Source: Sphingobacterium sp. CZ-UAM (GTDB lineage Bacteria; Bacteroidota; Bacteroidia; Sphingobacteriales; Sphingobacteriaceae). From it: DNA of 64,000 bases. Both the position numbers and the translations under genes were made by a program. Location of the stretch: NCBI RefSeq assembly GCF_002000245.1, contig NZ_MTCM01000005.1, forward strand, positions 186,001 to 250,000, in the 5' to 3' direction. Of this stretch, positions 45,252 to 53,699 are shown piece by piece. The notes under the pieces were generated by a model. The model had not been told where the DNA came from. It did no database searches and saw only the letters and a list, made by a program, of their open reading frames with translations. Numbering within the stretch: position 1 is the first letter of the stretch; every line of letters starts with the position of its first letter.

Positions 45252-47150
45252 ATGAAAAATATCATATCAAAAATAGGTTTCGCAGTTCTTTTGGGAGGAG
45301 TAATCAGCTCATGCTCTAAATTCGATGAGATGAACGTCAATCCCTATAAAGCTAACGACGAACAAGTCAAAATCGAATTCTTTTTTAACAACTCACTTAC
45401 TGGCGCACAACAAGATCCCAATATCGCTGAGCGTATCTTTGTGCTCGACTGGAAAACAACCGGAAGACAGCATATGACCAATGGTCTTGCAACGGGGACA
45501 GTAAATGATGATTGGTCCAAAGAATATTATAGATATTCAGCTGAATGGATCAAAAATGCGACTAAAGGAATTGAGATTGCCACCAATGAAATCAATGCCG
45601 GTACAGCAAAAGAATATACCAATAATTTACTACAGATTTCACGTATCTGGAGAGCATACCTGATCAGTGAGGTAACCGATAATTTTGGCCCTACTCCTAT
45701 AGCTTTCGCAGAAGGCGTTAACCCAAAATACAGTTCAGTCAAAGATGTTTACTACTATCTTTTCGAGGAACTTAAAGATGCGACTTCCAAAATAAAACCC
45801 GGCATAAAGGTTCCTGACGATGTTGTCAAGTTTGACCGTGCGTATGGTTTTAATGACGAGAAGTGGATCAAATATGCCAACTCAATGCGGATGCGTCTGG
45901 CGATGCGCCTATCTGAGGTTGATGCAAACAAAGCAAAATCTGAATTCGAGGCTGCTGTTGCTACTAATAAGTACATCAGCAATACGGCGGACAATTTCAC
46001 AGTTGCAGAGAAAGACGGTTGGGATCCATTGACTGGCGTTATGAGCCGCAGCTGGAATTATCAGGCACTTTCAGCTACATTAAACAACCTTTATCTTGGG
46101 TTGGGGGGTATTCAAACAGAAAAGCAGGTTGCTGATGAGTTGAAATCTTCGATCAAAGCCGAAAACTACATTGGTAAGCGCTACAGTAACCATTTTACCA
46201 GTATGACCAATGATCCTTCCGCAGGTTATTGGCTGGATGGTCTGCCAAATAAAATTGACCCTCGTGCGTTGAAGGCCTTCTTTATTCCGGGAGATTTTAA
46301 CAACCGCAACTTCTTCGACAATGGTGACGACTCTAAAAAAACTGTAGACACCTTAGTAAATGGCAGTACGAAAATTGCTGTCAATACCAAATATACCTGG
46401 AATGCATTTTCATTAGGTGACTGGGCAGCAAAAGGAACAAATAACCGGTTGAGAAGCACATTGGTGGGTAAAGTTCCGGCGCTTGCAGTTCAGTTCAGAA
46501 GAAGTACAAATAGCCGTATTTTCTTTGCCAACTGGGAGACCTATTTCCTATTAGCCGAAGCATCGCTAAAAGGATGGATGACAAGGACATCTGCGCAGGA
46601 AGCCTATGAGAATGGTGTCAGAGCCAATTTCGATTACTGGGGCGTAGGTCAGTTTGCTTCCGAATACCTAAGCTCGACTGATTATAACAGAGTAGGTACT
46701 TCGGTTAGTTTCACACATATAGCAGAACCAGGTGATGCACATACCATGGATTACATTGATGGCTATACCAATGCTGCCGGTACAGTAAGCATTAAATATC
46801 CTGTCAATTCACTTTACAAAAATGGTACAGTACGCAATGATTTATTGACGAAGATCATTACTCAAAAATTCATTGCCAATTTACCTTGGTTACCATTGGA
46901 ATCCTGGAATGATCAAAGAAGATTGGGTTTACCTTTCTATGAAAATCCTGCAATTGAAAATGCTTTACCAAACTTGCCTGATCTTACATCAGCAAACTTT
47001 ATGACAAGCAGCATCAGATTCTTTCCACAACGATTAGCATTCCCATCGTCATTTAGGGATACTGATCCTGCTGAATACCAAAATGCGGTATCATTATTAG
47101 GTGGTGTGGATAAAGTATTGACTCCACTGTGGTGGGCAAAACAGAAATAA
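45252..47150 (+). CDS. SusD/RagB-family surface glycan-binding lipoprotein (pair 1)
   Basis: This 632-residue outer-membrane lipoprotein has a signal with lipobox ISSCSKFDEMNVNPY (Cys about residue 21). The pattern FDEMNVNP, a middle region with TPR-like helices (WIKYANSMRMRLAMRLSEVD) and C-terminal LLAEASLKGW...AQEAYENGV and LPWLPLESWNDQRRLGLP identify the SusD-like_2 group. It captures glycans and forms the lid of the SusC channel. It is longer than the usual 500-550 residues. A terminator follows at 47177. Confidence 0.93.
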   Translation: MKNIISKIGFAVLLGGVISSCSKFDEMNVNPYKANDEQVKIEFFFNNSLTGAQQDPNIAERIFVLDWKTTGRQHMTNGLATGTVNDDWSKEYYRYSAEWIKNATKGIEIATNEINAGTAKEYTNNLLQISRIWRAYLISEVTDNFGPTPIAFAEGVNPKYSSVKDVYYYLFEELKDATSKIKPGIKVPDDVVKFDRAYGFNDEKWIKYANSMRMRLAMRLSEVDANKAKSEFEAAVATNKYISNTADNFTVAEKDGWDPLTGVMSRSWNYQALSATLNNLYLGLGGIQTEKQVADELKSSIKAENYIGKRYSNHFTSMTNDPSAGYWLDGLPNKIDPRALKAFFIPGDFNNRNFFDNGDDSKKTVDTLVNGSTKIAVNTKYTWNAFSLGDWAAKGTNNRLRSTLVGKVPALAVQFRRSTNSRIFFANWETYFLLAEASLKGWMTRTSAQEAYENGVRANFDYWGVGQFASEYLSSTDYNRVGTSVSFTHIAEPGDAHTMDYIDGYTNAAGTVSIKYPVNSLYKNGTVRNDLLTKIITQKFIANLPWLPLESWNDQRRLGLPFYENPAIENALPNLPDLTSANFMTSSIRFFPQRLAFPSSFRDTDPAEYQNAVSLLGGVDKVLTPLWWAKQK

Positions 47151-47176
47151 GTTTTTTCACCCAATGAATTATAATT

Positions 47177-47202
47177 AAGCCGGCTTATAGCCGGCTTTTT
47201 TG
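47177..47202 (+). terminator. Terminator after SusC/SusD pair 1
   Basis: AAGCCGGC and GCCGGCTT pair around TTATA, followed by a T-tract. It lies 26 bp after the SusD stop and closes the ROK2-SusC-SusD unit. From here to 47304 nothing else was recognised. Confidence 0.88.
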
Positions 47203-47304
47203 TTTATCAAGCAACGAAAACCTTTTCGTATAGTTTTTGTTACAATCCTTCTGTTTAAAGCCTCCTCAAAACAATAAAGAACAGGGTTTTTAGCTATAAA
47301 AACC

Positions 47305-47375
47305 GTTAAGTTCAAAATTCTTTTTAAAAATTTTAAAAAGAATTTTGAACTTAACATAAATAGTATATATCTTTA
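47305..47375 (+). promoter_or_regulatory. 51-bp palindromic operator and promoter of ROK gene 3
   Basis: A perfect inverted repeat with 25-bp arms and a single central base spans 47305-47355. Its core is CTTTTTAAA (47320-47328) and TTTAAAAAG (47332-47340); its outer arms are GTTAAGT and ACTTAAC (47349-47355). TTG (47345-47347) lies inside the right arm and TATCTTTA (47368-47375) follows with a 20-bp spacer. A dimeric or tetrameric ROK repressor bound here would cover the promoter. Confidence 0.65.
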
Positions 47376-47518
47376 ACATATCAAGCTTATAGAAAACCGA
47401 GGGATTCGGTATTTTTTAAGCATATACTATGAAAAACCAGATTGGCTTAAATTGATTAAAATGTAAGTCATTATTAAACTTAAGAGAACACAATACTACG
47501 AACACAATTTAACCAAAT

Positions 47519-48682
47519 ATGATCGTCGAGATTTTAAGAATGTTGTATTACAAGCCAATGCAACCGATTGCAGATATTGCAAATTCTTTGCGCCGAAGCA
47601 TTCCATCTGTTACCAAACAGATGAATGACCTCATGACTAAAAATGTCATCGTAGAGAAAGGTTATGCCGCATCTACGGGTGGAAGAAAGGCTATACAATA
47701 TATGCTCAATGAAGAGTTGAAGCACAGTATTATCAGCATTGCCATCGATCAATTTTACACGTCCATATCTTTAACTAACCTGAAAGCCGAAATAATTTCT
47801 TCCAAAAACAATATTCCAATTGATCTTAGTGACAGAAAAGCGACCGATGCCATATTAGAAGCTCTAAACATTTTCATTAACAGTAACCAGATCGATCTAA
47901 AACAGGTGATTGGTATTGGCGTCAGCATGCCCGGTTTCGTCGATACGGATACAGGTCTCAACGAATCTTATAACGAAGATTCCTCCTTATACAATATTAG
48001 AGAGTTGATAGAAAAGAAATTTCATCTTCCAACGATTATCGACAATGATTCACGTTGTGTTGCCTGGGCGGAGAAAAAATTTGGCAGTGCTCAGGATTCG
48101 TCTCATTCATTGGTGATCAATCTAAATTGGGGTGTAGGGTTAGGAATTTTAATAAACGATGATATATTCAAAGGCACATCAGGCTATGCTGGCGAATTTA
48201 GCCATATTCCACTTTCAGAAACGCTGACTTTATGTTCCTGTGGTAAAAGAGGCTGTTTAGAAGTCGAAGCATCCATTAGTGCTGCGGTCCGGAATATCGA
48301 ACGGGATATAAAAAATGGGGAGTATTCAATTTATGAAAAACTTGCTGGGGAATATGTCAACAAAATCGAGGCATTAATAGAAGCTGTGCAAATCGGCGAC
48401 CAGGTAGCAATTAATAATATCGGAAAAATAGGGTATCTACTCGGTAAAGGAATATCAACATTAATTCACATTCTAAATCCGAGCAAAATTATCATCAGTG
48501 GTAGAGGCGCCGAAATCGGGCATATTTTAGCTCCTCACATCCAAGTAGCAATAAACGAATACAGCATTCCCAAAATAGCCAAAAAGACAACATTAAGTAT
48601 TTCCAGTCTACACAAAAAGGCACAACAGATTGGAACAACGGCCTTAGTCATAGAAAAATACATTACCAACATAATTAACTAA
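47519..48682 (+). CDS. ROK-family transcriptional repressor 3
   Basis: This 387-residue paralogue has winged helix PIADIANSLRRSIPSVTKQM with wing AASTGGRKAIQYML, and ROK domain GIGVSMPGFVD, TIIDNDSRCVAWAEKKFG, GTSGYAGEFSHIPL and CSCGKRGCLEVEAS. The recognition helix differs from ROK 1 and 2 (RRSIPSVTKQM against SKSTPIVTKTI or AKSTPIVTKAI). Zinc and sugar-contact residues are intact and no kinase ATP motif is present. The stop is 24 bp before the SusC start at 48707, the same spacing as in the first cassette, so the regulator leads its own SusC/SusD operon. Confidence 0.93.
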   Translation: MIVEILRMLYYKPMQPIADIANSLRRSIPSVTKQMNDLMTKNVIVEKGYAASTGGRKAIQYMLNEELKHSIISIAIDQFYTSISLTNLKAEIISSKNNIPIDLSDRKATDAILEALNIFINSNQIDLKQVIGIGVSMPGFVDTDTGLNESYNEDSSLYNIRELIEKKFHLPTIIDNDSRCVAWAEKKFGSAQDSSHSLVINLNWGVGLGILINDDIFKGTSGYAGEFSHIPLSETLTLCSCGKRGCLEVEASISAAVRNIERDIKNGEYSIYEKLAGEYVNKIEALIEAVQIGDQVAINNIGKIGYLLGKGISTLIHILNPSKIIISGRGAEIGHILAPHIQVAINEYSIPKIAKKTTLSISSLHKKAQQIGTTALVIEKYITNIIN

Positions 48683-48706
48683 CGTTTTTACACAAACACC
48701 TAAAAC

Positions 48707-51700
48707 ATGAGTCTATTTTACAAAAAAACTGCAGGATTGGCGTTATGTACACTTTTCAGTGCTACATCACTCTTCGCGCAGCAAAGCATTTCTGGAATAG
48801 TTTCAGATGCTAATGGACCTATCTCTGGTGCTACCGTTTCTGTAAAGGGAACAACTAGAGGTACGCAAACAGGCGCCAATGGGTCATTTACAATCCAAGC
48901 CGCACAAGGCGAAACCCTACGCATATCCATGGTCGGATATAAGTCTCAAGAGATTGTAGTTGGATCAACAAAAACAATTAACATTAAACTGACTGAAGAT
49001 GCCTCCAATCTAGAGGAGGTAGTGGTAACAGCCATGGGGATTAAAAGAGCTCCCAAAGAGCTGGGTTATGCCATGAGCACCGTTGACTCGAAAGAGCTAA
49101 CAAAAACTGGTTCTCCAAACTTTGCGGGGGCATTGTATGGTAAAGCACCAGGTGTTCGTATCTCGGCTGCACCGGGCGGCGCTACTTCGGGTATAAATAT
49201 TAACGTCCGTGGTATAAACTCTATTACCGGGAACTCTCAGCCATTAGTTATTATCGACGGGGTACCGATGCGCCAAAATAACTTTAACAACTCTGACTAT
49301 TGGGGAGATCAGCGTGCAAGGGGAAATGGTTTGGAGGATTTAAATCCAGAGGACATTGAATCCATCTCTGTACTGAAGGGAGCATCTGCTGCTGCACTGT
49401 ATGGTTCTGAAGCGATGAATGGTGTTGTATTGGTTACAACGAAATCAGGAAAAGGCGGCAAAGGATTTTCTATTGACTTCAATGCTAATTACACGCATGA
49501 TCAGGTGGCTTATCTACCAAGATTTCAAAACGTACGGGGTCCTGGTTATAGCAAAGCTTATTCAGAGGGAGGACAGGCAGACGACATGTTTTTCTACTAT
49601 GGAGCTGACCGTGCAGTTGATGGAGTAAATAGAGGTGTTTTGCAAGCTACTGTAAATTTTGGACCCAAATTTGACGGTTTACCTACCGTTACTTGGGATG
49701 GAAAAGTTAGACCTTATGAGGCTCAAAATTCCTATTCAAAGTTGTTCAACAATCCAACGAACACATCTTTTAACTTTGCTCTAGGCCATACAACCGAAAA
49801 TTCAAATGTGCGTTTTTCACTAACACGTCAGGATAACGAAATGACAGCATTTGATTCTTACAACAAAAAAAACGTTGCCAATTTAAATTCAACCTTTAAG
49901 TTATGGAATAAGCTAACAACAGATGTAGTCGTAAACTATATAAACCAACATACCCATAATCGTCCCTTTATGACCGACCGGTTGATCAACAATTTCACCG
50001 GGATGATTTCAACCTTTGATAATCCAGATTGGTATCTAGATAGATATCAAACCAGCTTGGGCTATAAATATGCCGTCAACTCTGATCAAAGTCTGACTCC
50101 AAATGAAAATATAAGACACAATGGTTATAAAACAGATATCTTAGATTATTTTTGGAACACAAAAGCAAAAAAGAATGATGAATATTCAAATCGGTTAATT
50201 GGTTCGTTTACGAATACCTATCAAATCACAGATGATTTATCGTTCCGCGCAAGGGTTTCTGCCGATTTGACTTCTACTAGAATTGAGGATAAAAGTCCGC
50301 TGAGATTTCCATTAGTGTTTGGATTTGATAGGGAGTCAGGCTATTCCTACAAAAGCCAAAACCAAAATATCTATTACGGGGATTTATTAGCTTCATATAA
50401 TAAAAAAGTAACATCTGACATTAAATTAGGGGCAAATATAGGTTATACAGCAACCAAATATCAAGACCTTGCTTCAACAGCATCAACGCTAAATGGATTA
50501 TCTGTACGTGATTGGTATGACATCAAAGCATCGGTCGACCTTCCATCAGGTAGCCAATCTAGACGCTGGTCTCTGCGTGATGCCCTTTTCGGAACATTAA
50601 ATTTTAATTATAAAGATTATTGGTTCGTAGAAGGTACATTACGAAGAGAGCGTATTTCTCAAATGCATCCTGATAATAATGTCTTATATTATCCTTCTGT
50701 CAATTCTAGTTTAATCTTATCTGAGGCTTTTAAACTTCCGGAATTTTTTAACTATGCAAAACTAAGGGGATCGTGGGGTATAGTAGGTAACTATCCAGAC
50801 ATATTTAAAAGTGCGATTGCTGTCGGTCAAACCCCTCTTGGAAATCAAGGATATGGTTCGGTTATCTATACCCAAGTTCCAACCTCTAGTTTCGGAAATG
50901 AACTTATTAAACCTGAGACCAAACATGAAATTGAGTTTGGTTTAGAGGCGAGAATGTTAAAGGGCAGACTCGGAGTAGATCTTACTTATTATAATGGCCA
51001 GATCAGAGATCAAATCTTAGATTTCTCCTTGCCAATGACAACAGGTGCAAGTTCCATTCTAGCCAATGTGGGTACACTTAGAAATAAAGGCTGGGAATTT
51101 GCGATAAATGGGGTGCCGGTACAAACCGAATCGTTTAGATGGAATTCCACTTTAAATTTCGCTTTCAATAGAAATAAAGTAGAAAAATTAGCCGGAGGAG
51201 CATCTGTATTAGAACACCGATTTATTGACGGCGACGCAGCTAAAATTATCTCCGAAGTCGGTCAACCGCTAGGTAATATTTACGCTCGTCCTTTAGCTAC
51301 AGATGAACAAGGAAGAAACATTGTCAATGATAATGGTATCTATGCCCTAGACAATACAACCTACAAAAAGGTAGGTAATGCGATGCCAAAAATGACAGGT
51401 GGATTTATCAACTCTTTTAGCTATAAAAATTTCACATTGGATGCCCTTATTGACTTCCGTTGGGGAGGCCACATTATGCCAACAGGGATAAATTGGATGA
51501 AAAGTAGAGGTTTGTTAGAAGAAACATTGGAAGGTATGGATGCTGAACATGGAGGATTAAGCTACTACATAGTGAATGATAAAGGTATCGCAACGAATGC
51601 CAGCACAGGCCCCAATGGAGAAACAGTCTACCACGATGGGATGCTAATGGATGGAGTACTACTTGATGGTACTAAAAACACAAACATTATTTCTCAAGCG

Positions 51701-52027
51701 ACCTATTTTAATTCAACATACAATTGGGGTGGACCCCAGTATGCAAGCGATTCACGCTATGAATTGTATGTAGAAAAAAATAACTACATCAAAATGCGTG
51801 AACTTTCCTTAGCTTATCGGTTACCGAATGAAATAGCCCGTAAATTGAGAGCTAAGAACTTGAGTCTATCAGCTTTTGGAAGGAATTTATTCTTTATTTA
51901 CAGAACCGCGAAACACTTAGATCCTGAACAAATGACAGGAGGATCACACTGGTCGCAACAAATTACAAATGCTGGTTCAGGTCCAGCAACAAGAACTTAT
52001 GGTTTAATGTTACGTGCAAGTTTTTAG
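48707..52027 (+). CDS. SusC/RagA-family TonB-dependent transporter (pair 2)
   Basis: This 1106-residue outer-membrane importer has a signal peptide (ends LFAQQ), carboxypeptidase-regulatory-like domain (SISGIVSDANGPISGATVSV), LEEVVVTAMGIKRA, plug with PLVIIDGVPMRQNN and LKGASAAALYGSEAMNGVV, and a barrel ending GLMLRASF. The N-terminal 110 residues nearly match the SusC at 42137, after which identity drops sharply, so substrate specificity probably differs. Its stop lies 4 bp before the SusD start at 52032. Slightly longer than pair 1, mostly from barrel loops. Confidence 0.95.
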   Translation: MSLFYKKTAGLALCTLFSATSLFAQQSISGIVSDANGPISGATVSVKGTTRGTQTGANGSFTIQAAQGETLRISMVGYKSQEIVVGSTKTINIKLTEDASNLEEVVVTAMGIKRAPKELGYAMSTVDSKELTKTGSPNFAGALYGKAPGVRISAAPGGATSGININVRGINSITGNSQPLVIIDGVPMRQNNFNNSDYWGDQRARGNGLEDLNPEDIESISVLKGASAAALYGSEAMNGVVLVTTKSGKGGKGFSIDFNANYTHDQVAYLPRFQNVRGPGYSKAYSEGGQADDMFFYYGADRAVDGVNRGVLQATVNFGPKFDGLPTVTWDGKVRPYEAQNSYSKLFNNPTNTSFNFALGHTTENSNVRFSLTRQDNEMTAFDSYNKKNVANLNSTFKLWNKLTTDVVVNYINQHTHNRPFMTDRLINNFTGMISTFDNPDWYLDRYQTSLGYKYAVNSDQSLTPNENIRHNGYKTDILDYFWNTKAKKNDEYSNRLIGSFTNTYQITDDLSFRARVSADLTSTRIEDKSPLRFPLVFGFDRESGYSYKSQNQNIYYGDLLASYNKKVTSDIKLGANIGYTATKYQDLASTASTLNGLSVRDWYDIKASVDLPSGSQSRRWSLRDALFGTLNFNYKDYWFVEGTLRRERISQMHPDNNVLYYPSVNSSLILSEAFKLPEFFNYAKLRGSWGIVGNYPDIFKSAIAVGQTPLGNQGYGSVIYTQVPTSSFGNELIKPETKHEIEFGLEARMLKGRLGVDLTYYNGQIRDQILDFSLPMTTGASSILANVGTLRNKGWEFAINGVPVQTESFRWNSTLNFAFNRNKVEKLAGGASVLEHRFIDGDAAKIISEVGQPLGNIYARPLATDEQGRNIVNDNGIYALDNTTYKKVGNAMPKMTGGFINSFSYKNFTLDALIDFRWGGHIMPTGINWMKSRGLLEETLEGMDAEHGGLSYYIVNDKGIATNASTGPNGETVYHDGMLMDGVLLDGTKNTNIISQATYFNSTYNWGGPQYASDSRYELYVEKNNYIKMRELSLAYRLPNEIARKLRAKNLSLSAFGRNLFFIYRTAKHLDPEQMTGGSHWSQQITNAGSGPATRTYGLMLRASF

Positions 52028-52031
52028 AATT

Positions 52032-53624
52032 ATGAAAATCAACAAATACTTTATAGTTGCTGGTCTATGCACCGCGAGTATAACATCAATAATATCCTGT
52101 AAAAAGTCATCATTTGATGAATTTTATAGAGATCCAAGCAAGATAAAAGAAGTATCTGCAGATAAACAACTTACAGGTATTACTTATGCATTTCGAGAAC
52201 TGGTTGTACCGAGCTATTGGAATTATTTCGTCATCATGCGGTCTACCACTATTCGTTATGTTCAAGCAACTGGATGGGCAAATGAAAGCAACCAATTAAT
52301 ACCTGGAGGAGCATCCATTCAAGATAGATGGAATAATTACTATGCTGGATTAGCTCAATTCCGAGAGTTTGAAAAAGTATATAACAAATTACCGGAAGCC
52401 GAAAAAACTCAGATGCGTATCTTCTATATTGCGGCAAAAATTTTCTTCTACGATCAGACTCAACAGATAATAGATCTACATGGTGATATCCCTTGGTCAC
52501 AAGCAGGTATGCTTAGCACAAATAACGGAGACTACACAACTTCATATGCTAAATATGACAAAGCGGAGGACATTTATAAAACAATGCTGGATGACTTAAA
52601 AACTATCAGCACTGAATTAATCAATTTTCCAACCTTATCAACTGGAATAGCATCCTCATTTAAAATACAAGATTTAATTAATAATGGCGATGTAACTTTA
52701 TGGAGAAAATATTGTAATTCCCTTCGTTTACGTATGTTGACCCGTGTAAGTGCTGCCCCTAACTTCTCTACAAGAGCAAATCAGGAACTTGGTGAAATTA
52801 TCAATAATCAATCCAACTATCCGTTAACATTGACCAATGCGGACAACATTGACATTGACATTTTTAATTCCGGAACTGATATCAATGCAAAGGGATTCAG
52901 AGAGGGGCTAGAAAGCTGGAACGCCAATATTGCCGGGAAAGTAATGATTGATCATATGCTAGACAAAGCAGATCCAAGATTACCTTTTATATTTGAACCC
53001 GGAGAAGGCGCAGGTGGGAAATTTATAGGTTTGGATCAATCATTACCTAGCTCACAGCAACAAACTTTAATTGCTGGTACAACTGCAAATCCAAGTAAAA
53101 TAGCAATCTATAATCGTTCTACGTACTCAAGGAACGAATTTTTTCCAGGACTCATCATCACGGCCTCGGAAATCAATTACTTACTTGCGGAATATTACAA
53201 TAAGAATGGAAATAATACAGCAGCCAAAGCAGCTTTTGAGCAAGGTATAAAACAATCCATTGCATTATTCCCTGCAATCAGAGCTCTAAGTACGGATAAC
53301 ACTTCAACAGCTGCAGCTAACCCTACAGATGCTCAAATCAATGCTTATATTACTAATATCGGTTGGGGGAGCAATAATCTTCAGTTAATCGCCACACAAA
53401 AATGGTTGCATTTTAATGTCATACAACCAATGCAATCCTGGGCTGAAGTAAGAAGATTAAATTATCCGGTATTTACATTTAGAACTGAAGTATCTGACAA
53501 ACAAAAGACTGTCCCAGCAAGATGGAATATTCCTGCAACTGAGGTCAATCTAAATGGAACGAACTATGAAGCTGTAAAAGCTAATGATAACTTAGATACT
53601 AAACTCTTCTGGGACGTTAACTAA
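52032..53624 (+). CDS. SusD/RagB-family lipoprotein (pair 2)
   Basis: This 530-residue outer-membrane lipoprotein has MKINKYFIVAGLC at the start and lipobox ITSIISCKKS (Cys about residue 23). The frame is open from 52014 inside the SusC gene, but the Met at 52032 gives a proper signal. SusD-like_2 hallmarks are IIDLHGDIPWSQAG, LWRKYCNSLRLRMLTRVS, LIITASEINYLLAEYY and MQSWAEVRRLNYPVF. It binds the glycan imported by the SusC partner. A hairpin terminator follows at 53648, inside the leader of the fucosidase gene. Confidence 0.93.
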   Translation: MKINKYFIVAGLCTASITSIISCKKSSFDEFYRDPSKIKEVSADKQLTGITYAFRELVVPSYWNYFVIMRSTTIRYVQATGWANESNQLIPGGASIQDRWNNYYAGLAQFREFEKVYNKLPEAEKTQMRIFYIAAKIFFYDQTQQIIDLHGDIPWSQAGMLSTNNGDYTTSYAKYDKAEDIYKTMLDDLKTISTELINFPTLSTGIASSFKIQDLINNGDVTLWRKYCNSLRLRMLTRVSAAPNFSTRANQELGEIINNQSNYPLTLTNADNIDIDIFNSGTDINAKGFREGLESWNANIAGKVMIDHMLDKADPRLPFIFEPGEGAGGKFIGLDQSLPSSQQQTLIAGTTANPSKIAIYNRSTYSRNEFFPGLIITASEINYLLAEYYNKNGNNTAAKAAFEQGIKQSIALFPAIRALSTDNTSTAAANPTDAQINAYITNIGWGSNNLQLIATQKWLHFNVIQPMQSWAEVRRLNYPVFTFRTEVSDKQKTVPARWNIPATEVNLNGTNYEAVKANDNLDTKLFWDVN

Positions 53625-53647
53625 ACCAGATTCTACATCTACCAAAC

Positions 53648-53674
53648 AGAAAGCCACTCTCGGGTGGCTTTCTT
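53648..53674 (+). terminator. Terminator after SusC/SusD pair 2
   Basis: AGAAAGCCAC and GTGGCTTTCT pair over 10 bp around TCTCGG, then T-rich sequence. It ends 26 bp before the fucosidase start, so read-through or a promoter within it would be needed for that gene. Confidence 0.75.
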
Positions 53675-53699
53675 ATTATCATTTTTATTATATTTATAC

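Noticed and set aside
39403..48682. ROK sugar kinases
   Set aside because: All three have an N-terminal winged helix and lack the DxGGT ATP-binding motif, so they are regulators.
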